From positions 87,777,703 to 87,841,702 of the forward strand of contig CM036753.1 in NCBI GenBank assembly GCA_020796225.1: a stretch of 64,000 nucleotides of DNA. Direction: 5' to 3'. Position numbers and translations under genes: made by a program. This DNA comes from Arion vulgaris. Taxonomy: Eukaryota; Mollusca; Gastropoda; Stylommatophora; Arionidae. Within the stretch, counting starts at the first letter, position 1, and each line of letters starts with the position of its first letter. Below, piece by piece: positions 56,546-64,000 of this stretch. The notes under the pieces are model-generated. The model saw only the letters and a list, made by a program, of their open reading frames with translations. It was not told where the DNA came from and searched no databases.

Positions 56546-56875
56546 TAAGTCAAATTTTGTAACAACATACTGCAAGCTCAGACATTACCAGACACAAACA
56601 TATGTTTCTTCAACCTCTGATTTTATCGGGAAATTTAAAACCATCAAAATACTGCAAAATCTCCCAAATGCTGCCAAAAAAAGAGCCGCAGCATGTGGCC
56701 TAAATCATTATCTCTGCTAACTTCATGCATTTTTTGCCCAAAAACCAAATCTCTGGAAAGTATGTTAATCCTGTAAGCATAAGTAAGAAAGCATTATAAA
56801 CTTCATAATCACAATAAACATGAAACGAGGTTCCTTATTTTATTTCTAAGCTATAGTTGGATGTTTTTTGTATGC
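56546..56875. other. Spacer
   Basis: Nothing recognised. Confidence 0.35.
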
Positions 56876-57105
56876 GGATTTATGTGTCTAAGTGGTTAAG
56901 TCTTTCTTTTGCGGTCTGAAAGTCGTGGGTTCGAATCCAGACCCGCCGCTCTCTCAAGAATGCATTTTCCAGAGACCTAGGGTTGTTCCCGGAACTGGGT
57001 ACGTGTTTTGGGGAATATTCTCGAAGGTGGCGTGCCATTTTTGGAGAGGACCAGGCCTATGGGTAAACCCGGTGCAATGAAGTTAATCATTCGGCTTTAG
57101 ATCCA
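56876..57105 (+). mobile_element. SINE S1, full length
   Basis: A box TGTCTAAGTGG (about 56885), B box GGTTCGAATCC (56927-56937), and the body and 3' end GAAGTTAATCATTCGGCTTT of S1. Confidence 0.9.
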
Positions 57106-57194
57106 TAAGTGTGTTTTTCTGGCTTCAACACGTGTCTCCATGGGTCCACTCATGGAAAAACAATTTAATATATTATATAATATTTTTAGTCTAA

Positions 57195-57320
57195 ATAAGG
57201 TTCAAAGCAGGAAGGATTGACTTCATTAGGTTTTCTAAATAGCTCTGTTACCTGTATGGAAAAATGGTGCCATCTACCGGGGTTTGCACGAGCTCCGTAG
57301 CTCAGCAATAATATTTCTTG
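57195..57320 (-). mobile_element. SINE S1, 3' fragment
   Basis: The complement of GGAAGGATTGACTTCATT begins the S1 3' end. The body degrades after GAGCTCCGTAGCTCAGCAATAA, and the tRNA-like head is missing. It faces the copy at 56876 tail to tail. Confidence 0.7.
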
Positions 57321-57890
57321 TGATACTTTTTAATATTTTAAGTTTCATGAGCGCAGGTCTGAAATTACGAATCAGTATAGAAGTTCCAGATGAACAAAAA
57401 AGGTAGATCACTATTGTCTTGCCTCCAGACAATTTCTGCTTTCCCCATTAGAATAAATTACTCTAACTTTGTGGTATGCAGATCGTGACAGGTACGGTCA
57501 GGTTACAGTTGATTCAAGTTGCAAAATTTAAAATGCGTGATCCAACTTACGAAGTTCAGACACTACTTGAACGGATACGTGTAAGTCGGTCAGTACTACT
57601 GTAAATAATAAGCTTCTGTCTGGTTTGGGGTAGTATTGTTTTATTGCCTCTTTTACAATGATGATCACAAATATCGTTCGATGTGTCACTAAAGACCGTG
57701 TTTAGTCGTTAAACAGGCGAAACACGTGACAACAAAGTACTGTGGGTTTTTCAATAAAAACAATGACAATATCAAAGTCGTTATCAGAATTATAGTGAGA
57801 TTAATAGCCTTTTGAGTCACGAAACATTAATATTCAAACTAGGCATTCAGCAAAATACCTTTTAGAAGATTGTTGATAGTGCTACAAATT
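57321..57890. other. Unannotated stretch
   Basis: Nothing recognised. Confidence 0.35.
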
Positions 57891-57894
57891 TTGT

Positions 57895-58030
57895 TTAGTT
57901 TCAGTTTAGTCAATAGATCATCATCACTGCACATCGAATAGATTAGAATATAAATCCGATATCTTCATCAGTATGTCTATCAGCGTGTGACAGCTAACAC
58001 CCAGTTCCATGTTGGTTTTTCGGTTAAATA
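57895..58030 (+). repeat. Dispersed repeat R4, copy 1
   Basis: Shares TTTAGTC, ATCATCATC-TTGCACATC and CAGTATGT-TATCAG words with 59140-59260. Confidence 0.6.
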
Positions 58031-58414
58031 TTTATAGCGATGAATGGTTTGCGGTGGAGTCCTCCAGTGGCATGTTACTCGTGACTTCAGTTGTCTTGAT
58101 GTTAATTTAAAAAGGCTCCGATGTCTCAGAAAACCTGTTCATGCTGACTTGCACTTTCTGCCAAGAGTTGGACACATGTTAAGCTACGTGATTACATTCT
58201 CAAATGTAAAACAATAAGGTGGACATACTGCAATAACTTAGCGACTACCTGTTGTATTTGAACAAGGCAGTTAAAGGCGCATCTATACAGCAAAAGTGGA
58301 ATGAGAGTATGAGCATCTGATGATACAGGATATGATGGAATATGATGGAATTTATAGTCTGGTCACTCGCATCCGCCAACGTCTATTAACTCTTAGTATA
58401 CACATAATAGAGAG
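58031..58414. other. Unannotated stretch
   Basis: Nothing recognised. Confidence 0.35.
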
Positions 58415-58545
58415 CCTCAATAACATAGTGAATATTGCATTTGTTTCAAGAAGCTAAGGTTCAATTCCACAATTGAACCAGGTTTTTCAGGTTAAACAAG
58501 CCTAAATTTGATACCACAGAAACATTAGGAAGTAAAGACGATTCG
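58415..58545 (+). repeat. SINE-like repeat S5, copy 2
   Basis: B box GGTTCAATTCC (about 58469-58479) and a shared 3' end with 49428-49590. Confidence 0.6.
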
Positions 58546-59139
58546 TGTTTAGTGTTTTGGTTCGTGGTGGTTTTGGAAAATAAAGGGGTGCTGTCTGAAG
58601 GTTTGTTATATGGCTTGTCGTATTGTAGAAGTTAATAAAGTATCTTCAACCTGTGTCGGAGACAACGTTGACCGATCACATGTGTCTAATGGAGGATGGT
58701 CAACTCATAATAATAACTTTGGAGGTGGTTTCCAACAGGGAAATGAGAGATTGATTCCTTCGCTACTAAAGCATCTGAACACATTCGAGACTTGAAGATA
58801 TAGACATGAATATACCCAAAAAAGCTGGCCATGAGTAGGCCCAGTTTAAAGCAGACCTAACACTTGCCCAGAAATGTGACAACATTAAGACAACTGCTGA
58901 TGTTATATACTTTGTCAGGAAAGCTACACTCTTCAAAATAAGCTCATGCATCTACCCCAATCTGCCTCTCTCACTTTCTCTCTCTCTCTCTCTCTCTCCC
59001 TGTTCTCATGGTTGCAAAAACAATAACTTTATGGCAGTAATAGTAGTGGTGGTAGTATATTTGTAGTAATAGTGTAGTAATTTGTAGTGGGGTGGGGGGT
59101 TTCAGTAACAACTGTGCAATAGCATAAAATATTTTTGTT
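58546..59139. other. Unannotated stretch with a TC microsatellite
   Basis: (TC)n at 58972-59000 and a TAGTAGTGG-rich patch at 59038-59100. Frames at 58610-58951 are unsupported. Confidence 0.45.
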
Positions 59140-59375
59140 TTAGTTTAGTTTAGTCGTCGAATCATCATCCTTGCACATCAAGTAAACAGTCCATAATGAT
59201 CCCATCTACTCAGTATGTTTCTTAGTGCCCTGGCATTTAGCGATACTGGTTCTTATGATCCGATCTACTCAGTATGTTTCTTAGTGCGTGGCATTTAGCG
59301 ATACTGGTTCTTATGTCCGATCTCTCAGTATGTTTCTTGTGCGTGGCATTTGCGATACTGGTTCTTATGTTATGG
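59140..59375 (+). repeat. Dispersed repeat R4, copy 2, with a 62-bp triplication
   Basis: Three tandem units contain CAGTATGTTTCTTAGTGC, GGCATTTAGCGATACTGG and TTCTTATG. They shorten step by step through small deletions. Confidence 0.85.
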
Positions 59376-60589
59376 TGGGGTCTCAGTTTCTGGTAGTACG
59401 GGTGGGGTCTTTAGTGGGAGACACGGGTTTCCCCTCCATCATCATCTTTATGGTCAGGGCCGAGTGGTGGCTTGTTCGTGTGCTCCTCATTGTGATTCTT
59501 ACTCTTGATCCATCTTCATTAGATCCCTAGCATCCACGAAGTGTAAATATATATATAAAGTACTAATGCGTTCCTATTTGGTTTGTAGTTGCAACAGATG
59601 TCATTCTCAGCTAATATTGACTCCTTTCTATCTTAGGGCATTCATTCGTAACTAAGATATACTCAATAACCATGTAGAGTTTACATAGGCATATTTATTG
59701 GTTGATATAAGTGTGTGAGTGGACAGATCATGCAACACGTCCATCCATCTTAAGGTTTGTGTCATCTCTCTATTTACTAACTAACTTCCTAGCAACTGTT
59801 ACTAAACCGTCACTATTTAACTACACAAAAGCGTCATGTCTCGTAGTTATGTGTTGCACTTCTACATAGAGAGTACAACACATAGTCCCAACTATTAAAT
59901 AATCTAATTATACTACTCTAACTATCTGGCTAACTGTCCATTCCTCCGCTGCCATCTGGGACTTGACACCCCCTGGAGACCTCGCCGTCGCCCCTGACGG
60001 CGAAATCCCAAGAAAAAATCGCACAGGTAGTGTCCAATAGGGTTATTAGAGTGGTGAGAGCTGAAAGGGAACAAGTCGCCTCACGTGATAAACGTGGCTC
60101 CACAACAACTAACTATAACAGCCAACCATGGTCGAAAAGAAAAGAAAATCCTGACGGGATCTCAGGAAGACCCAAGTTGAATGAGCTACTTGGTAAGGAG
60201 TCACCACACGTCGTTGGACGTGACTCATCAACTGGCCATAGGTGACCATGGCTAACTTCAACAGTAAACCCTCTGTGCTCTTGTGCTGAAACCATAGTAC
60301 TAGAAATCAATCAGCATTACATAAATTAATTGGAAAATATGGAAAATATGCGTCTATGATTCCGACGGCGACCCAACAGCATAACACTTGGCCAATGTGA
60401 GGTGGCTGTACTGAGACATCCATTCCTCACATGAGGTAGTATTGGTTTGATGGCAGCCTGTATCAGTATGTCACTAACACTATGTCTTTCTTGCATGTCA
60501 GAGTCTTGTCACACTATCTGAAATCTCAAACAAAAACACAAGTTACAAATTGAAAAAAGGAAAAAAACATATATATAACGTTAACTTTT
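59376..60589. other. Unannotated stretch; possible LTR of the adjacent gag element
   Basis: No gene recognised. A strong hairpin at 59850-59882 (TGTGTTGCACT paired with AGTACAACACA) and a minus-strand purine-rich word GGCAGCGGAGGAATGGA at about 59935-59955 would suit the 3' end of a minus-strand LTR element, but the second LTR is outside the window, so this is only a suggestion. Overlapping 65-71-codon frames at 60030-60310 are unsupported. Confidence 0.3.
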
Positions 60590-61200
60590 CACGTTATATG
60601 TCCTCAACAAGGTAATATCAACCAACCCCCAATGCCCAGGGGAAATAATAAACTCCCAAGATTTAACATATTGCATCAAAAAAACATACATAATGTTCAT
60701 CCAACATTATAAGACCTCCACGAGGTATTATTAACCATCCCCAAACCCAGGAATGAATGAGCTGCAAATATGAAACTCCATTATAAACGTCCAATATTCA
60801 ACGCTGCTCCATTAACTCCTAAACTTCTCCTATTAAAATTTACCATCTTCCTATTAACATAATTAACACATCAAAGTGTAGGATTACGTACACGTGACGC
60901 AAGTCCACACTAAATCCGCCAATTAAACAAATCATAATTCCAACGATCCGAAACACTCGGATCGACATCATATAACCTTCAGGAGGCAATAAAATCACCC
61001 CAAAGGAATAAAATAACAATTCCAAATGTGTCAAATATATTGCATTCGACACAGCGCAACCTCAACGAGGTATTAAATTCCACAATATTCCACTTATTGA
61101 ATCTACATTGCAGAAACTGAAGTCTCATTGACCCCAGTGTCCACTCAACAATCAAAAGGAGTCAAATAATACTCAAAATTTGACCCTACAATATATAACC
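60590..61200 (-). repeat. Degenerate repeats with CCTC-GAGG hairpins downstream of the 404-residue ORF
   Basis: The motif CCTC-three bases-GAGG (or one-base variants), followed by TATTA, recurs at about 60601, 60715, 60977 and 61071. Each copy lies near a CCCCA/CCCAGG word. Read on the minus strand the units resemble the repeats encoding the end of the 404-residue ORF, so the array probably continues from coding into 3' untranslated sequence. Confidence 0.55.
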
Positions 61201-61213
61201 ACTGATATTAAAA

Positions 61214-62428
61214 TTATAACCCATTCAAAACCCACAAGGAATCGAGCCAATTCCCAAAGGATCTACCTATCGGCTCAATATAAGATAATCTCAATAAATG
61301 AGAAAGTACAATGCGTCCTTCATAGTCTAAAGACCCGATCAAAAACCCAATGATTTTCTTTATTTGGTATACTATTAATCTCGACAGATCCATTACGATC
61401 CATCCTTCAGTTCCCCAGGTCCCAAACAAAAACTCAAATAGTTTCCTTATTTGATTCAATTTCATCCCTAACAGCAGTCCTGGCGTTTGTAAAACTCGGT
61501 TTTCTGCAGTTTTATACAAATCACCGTCAATGTGCCAGGGTCCTAGCCAAACTTCAGACCCATCGGTGGTACAACTCCATGTGGTTGTGTATAAATCACA
61601 TAAATAAAGGTTGTCCTCGTCATGATCTAATATCTTTCCCACGGGACCATCCCGGGGAGCAATAGTGATGGTATCATCTGTACCATCCCCACGATGTATA
61701 TCCTTAAGGATATTGTTAAGGACAACATAGACCCCCAACAATAAATAGAGCAAGCCAGGACTAAACCGTAGTTCGTAGAATGAAAGAGTCAATTCTTTCA
61801 AACAATGCTGATAGCAACACAGGGCATCAGCGCCAAGAAATAGTATAAGGAACCCAATCACCACAGTATTACATCGCAACAGCTTGGTCATAGAATGGAC
61901 AGAATACTTCCCCCAAAATGACGCATTGTTTATGTTATCAAGAAACTTCCGTTCAAATTGCACATCTTTTTGCACATCAGAACCAGATCGTACTGGATCT
62001 GATGTTGACCAAATTTTAATATTTAAACTAGCATTGCAATTCATATTTTGTTTATGTACTGAACTCAGAGATTTATCATCTCTCCCATACAAACTCAAAC
62101 TTATTTGTAGTGAGGAACAACTATTTTCACTACCATTGTCCACTGGGGGACTAACAATTCCAGTATGCTCGTAGGCACACCCGCTGGATCCTGAAATTTT
62201 TATATCTTTTTCTTGAAGCTCATCCTCAGTGATCGCAATTACCTGTGTTGTCGTTGAAGTGTCACTGGGACAAGATACCTTTAGTTGATTGTTCTCCTGA
62301 TTTAAATTATCTGCAGGATCTCTTCTAAAGATAGATTTAGGCCACCTTTCTTTCCTCCGCACTATTCTAGACTGACCGCTACGGTCAGCACACTTTCTAA
62401 ATATACGCTTCCTACTATTTTTGTCCAC
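61214..62428 (-). CDS. Uncharacterised 404-residue protein, two putative membrane segments
   Basis: I do not recognise a family. The frame is the longest in the window and is very unlikely to arise by chance in AT-rich DNA. Residues 1-36 are strongly basic (KNSRKRIFRKCADR, IVRRKERWPK). Residues 40-170 are polar and acidic/serine-rich. Hydrophobic spans lie at about 186-206 (VVIGFLILFLGADALCCY) and 223-242 (SPGLLYLLLGVYVVL). A cysteine-containing linker follows, and the last 80 residues form about three imperfect 29-residue repeats, each with a QI-K motif then FLxG. It follows the gag and acidic frames on the same strand. An envelope-like or membrane accessory protein of a retroelement is one reading, a host transmembrane gene another. 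The start is the first ATG; an upstream overlapping frame (62362-62574) could extend it through a shift. Confidence 0.6.
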   Translation of the reverse strand: MDKNSRKRIFRKCADRSGQSRIVRRKERWPKSIFRRDPADNLNQENNQLKVSCPSDTSTTTQVIAITEDELQEKDIKISGSSGCAYEHTGIVSPPVDNGSENSCSSLQISLSLYGRDDKSLSSVHKQNMNCNASLNIKIWSTSDPVRSGSDVQKDVQFERKFLDNINNASFWGKYSVHSMTKLLRCNTVVIGFLILFLGADALCCYQHCLKELTLSFYELRFSPGLLYLLLGVYVVLNNILKDIHRGDGTDDTITIAPRDGPVGKILDHDEDNLYLCDLYTTTWSCTTDGSEVWLGPWHIDGDLYKTAENRVLQTPGLLLGMKLNQIRKLFEFLFGTWGTEGWIVMDLSRLIVYQIKKIIGFLIGSLDYEGRIVLSHLLRLSYIEPIGRSFGNWLDSLWVLNGL

Positions 62429-62660
62429 TGAAGCTTGTTTAAATTTTTCGAAGTAACCTGGACTGTTTTGTGATTTCCTCGCCGTTTGACTTTTGAGTTA
62501 ACATTGTTTGTTTTACTGGAACTTGTTTTAGTAATAATATAACATGTACTGGTTGCTTTCACGTTCTGTGACACAACGCATGATGTACCGTGAGGGTGGA
62601 GTATAGGATTTCCATCCTTGTTAAATTTCGATTGCTGAAAACTTACAGAACTGAAATTAC

Positions 62661-63392
62661 CTATCTGTCGGTCGTTGAAGTGGGGGGGGACTTTTCAGAG
62701 GGTGGCGCAGCGCTTGTAGGTTCCGCCATCTGTTTCTCACCTGATCCACTAACGACCTCGTGCATTTCAGCTTCTTCCTGATTATGTCCCATATCGTCAA
62801 GCAAGCTGAAATTTACACTACCGATATCCTCATGTATATCCTGCTCTACAATTGTCTCACAGATGAAAGACTCATTCCCCATCTGGATTTCCTGGAATTT
62901 TGCTTCCACTATCAAGGGAGGGTCTGTTAAAACATAAGGCTCATTATCGGGCCAATCGACAACGGATTCGATTGTACTGGTAACTTGAGAAGTAACCACT
63001 TCTACACAAGAAAACTGTAATAAGAAGTTAGGTTCTTCACATGCCACATCGTCGGAAGATATCAAAGCAATGGGCTTAATATCGGAGCAATCCATAACAG
63101 ATCCCATTGTATCGCTATCCTGCGAAGCAACTTCTTCCATCCGTGAAAAATGCAATAAATTTGGCTCTGCATTTGAACCGATGATGCTTGAAATCAATTT
63201 AAGATTATCCTGAGAATCGTCCTTCGCTGCACAGGGCAAATCTAATAAAAAATTTGGCATAGTACTTAACCTCTCGAAGTCGGACACAAACATATCAATG
63301 TTTTGTTTTGCCCGGCACTCAGCATTTGAAACCTGTAGTAAAATATGTTGCTCACTCGACATACCATCATTTACGTCATGGCAATTGTCCAT
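62661..63392 (-). CDS. Uncharacterised 243-residue acidic protein with internal repeats
   Basis: No family recognised. It overlaps the end of the gag frame by 22 bases in another frame (offset -1), an arrangement compatible with termination-reinitiation or frameshifting; I see no canonical slippery heptamer in the overlap. The protein is acidic. About residues 45-155 consist of roughly 55-residue imperfect repeats, seen by comparing EPNLLHFSRMEEVASQ with EPNFLLQFSCVEVVTSQ, and MDCSDIKPIAL with VDWPDNEPYVL. No protease (DTG/DSG), zinc knuckle or RT motif is present. It ends in a proline/serine tail (APPSEKSPPTSTT). A possible splice acceptor (GTAAGTTTTCAG) lies 15-30 bases past the stop, so exon structure cannot be excluded. 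Confidence 0.55.
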   Translation of the reverse strand: MDNCHDVNDGMSSEQHILLQVSNAECRAKQNIDMFVSDFERLSTMPNFLLDLPCAAKDDSQDNLKLISSIIGSNAEPNLLHFSRMEEVASQDSDTMGSVMDCSDIKPIALISSDDVACEEPNFLLQFSCVEVVTSQVTSTIESVVDWPDNEPYVLTDPPLIVEAKFQEIQMGNESFICETIVEQDIHEDIGSVNFSLLDDMGHNQEEAEMHEVVSGSGEKQMAEPTSAAPPSEKSPPTSTTDR

Positions 63393-64000
63393 TGATAGAG
63401 AGGGACTAATGGGAGAGAATTGCTGCTCCTCCGTCCTACAAACCCAAACACATCATGTTTGTTAACGGTCTGGTTTTCATGGGTCTTGTCCCTGGACACC
63501 CAGGGTTGTGCGCTCCTTCTTATGTCCTGGCTGTGGAAAGAAGAACAATTATACTTTCCCCCCCAAATTGTCTCTGTCAGTGGACCTCCCACTGACCCGT
63601 TGTCGATTTTGACGAAAATTTCTCTCCGGATGAGTAGTGGTGGGGAGGGGTCTGGCAGGGTTTGAGGCAGTATCTCAGAGTGGCGTTCCGCCACCTTTGA
63701 TTCCAGGACGTCCATACGACGATGCATCACAGAAATTGTATGGGCGTCTGACACGGGAAGGGGACTGCGCTCCCATCGCATGGCCGCATCACGAACCTGT
63801 AGGAAAGTCGTATGCGGAAACTGCTCTATTTTTTCCAATAAGACGGTCTTACACAGGCGATCTCGCAATGAATCGACAAAACGGTCGCGTAATAACTGGA
63901 GGTCCATCACCGCCTGTCCTTCCTCTTCCTGTGTCGCAGTGATCTTAGCATATATATCAGCCAAGCGATGAGAATAATCGCGGCATGATTCCCCAGCCAT
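63371..64000 (-). CDS. Ty3-type retrotransposon gag capsid fragment, runs off the window
   Basis: The first 80 residues match the C-terminal capsid domain of Ty3/gypsy-like Gag: a GES-DYSHRLADIY motif, akin to the major homology region, then LLRDRFVDSLRDRLCK, and FLQVRDAAMRWER at about residues 67-79. Gag assembles the cytoplasmic particle in which the element is reverse transcribed. Residues 80-209 are polar and lack a CCHC zinc knuckle. The frame is open at position 64000, so the visible ATG is probably internal and the N-terminal half lies outside. Instead of protease or RT, the next frames downstream are two unknown proteins. It could be a gag-only (non-autonomous) element, a Gag-derived host gene, or an autonomous element whose pol was lost. 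Confidence 0.75.
   Translation of the reverse strand: MAGESCRDYSHRLADIYAKITATQEEEGQAVMDLQLLRDRFVDSLRDRLCKTVLLEKIEQFPHTTFLQVRDAAMRWERSPLPVSDAHTISVMHRRMDVLESKVAERHSEILPQTLPDPSPPLLIRREIFVKIDNGSVGGPLTETIWGGKYNCSSFHSQDIRRSAQPWVSRDKTHENQTVNKHDVFGFVGRRSSNSLPLVPLYQWTIAMT

Noticed and set aside
56255..56568. His/Thr-rich peptides
   Set aside because: They are translations of the GT-rich minisatellite.

Overview
This window is a repeat-dense, intron-free-looking stretch of an animal nuclear genome. I see no convincing host protein gene, rRNA or tRNA gene. The repeats suggest a lophotrochozoan invertebrate, most likely a mollusc: many decayed non-LTR retrotransposon tails, several tRNA-derived SINE families, hAT, mariner, piggyBac and DD83E (Sailor-like) DNA transposons, a Ty3-type gag, and a long satellite in AT-rich DNA. 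The species assignment is inference from repeat style, not from a marker gene.

Layout. 1-10262 is a satellite with a 52-bp unit (about 195 copies), nearly perfect from 6140 to 10080 but riddled with small deletions elsewhere, worst at 4300-6130. 10290-15690 holds decayed LINE fragments, including a 5'-truncated copy with a readable reverse transcriptase (13115-14215). 15948-24912 is a cluster of DNA transposons: a mariner with an inverted duplication of its end (16603-18007), a structurally complete DD83E element with 106-bp terminal repeats (18563-20745), an internally deleted hAT (21402-22561), and a non-autonomous hAT carrying 14 exact 103-bp tandem units, itself inserted in a SINE (23248-24843). 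25725-35245 holds a head-to-head SINE pair, LINE tails, the best LINE of the window (endonuclease plus reverse transcriptase, 32357 down to 29525) and two short MITEs. 35500-38225 is mostly simple and minisatellite repeats. 38249-45150 contains two pairs of duplicated segments whose copies act as empty-site controls for SINE, hAT and piggyBac insertions. 46195-47445 is a GC-rich island with a period near 180 bp. 47940-59375 alternates short tandem arrays with LINE and SINE tails.

60590-64000 differs. On the minus strand there are three long open frames in a row: a Ty3-type gag capsid fragment running off the window edge, a 243-residue acidic protein with internal repeats, and a 404-residue protein with a basic N-terminus, two putative membrane segments and a repetitive C-terminus. 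No protease, reverse transcriptase or integrase lies between them inside the window. This is the best candidate here for an undescribed element.

The elements do not form a pathway. What the window shows is repeats nesting in, duplicating and seeding other repeats; the clearest case is a satellite array built from a MITE's own sequence plus a 68-bp filler.
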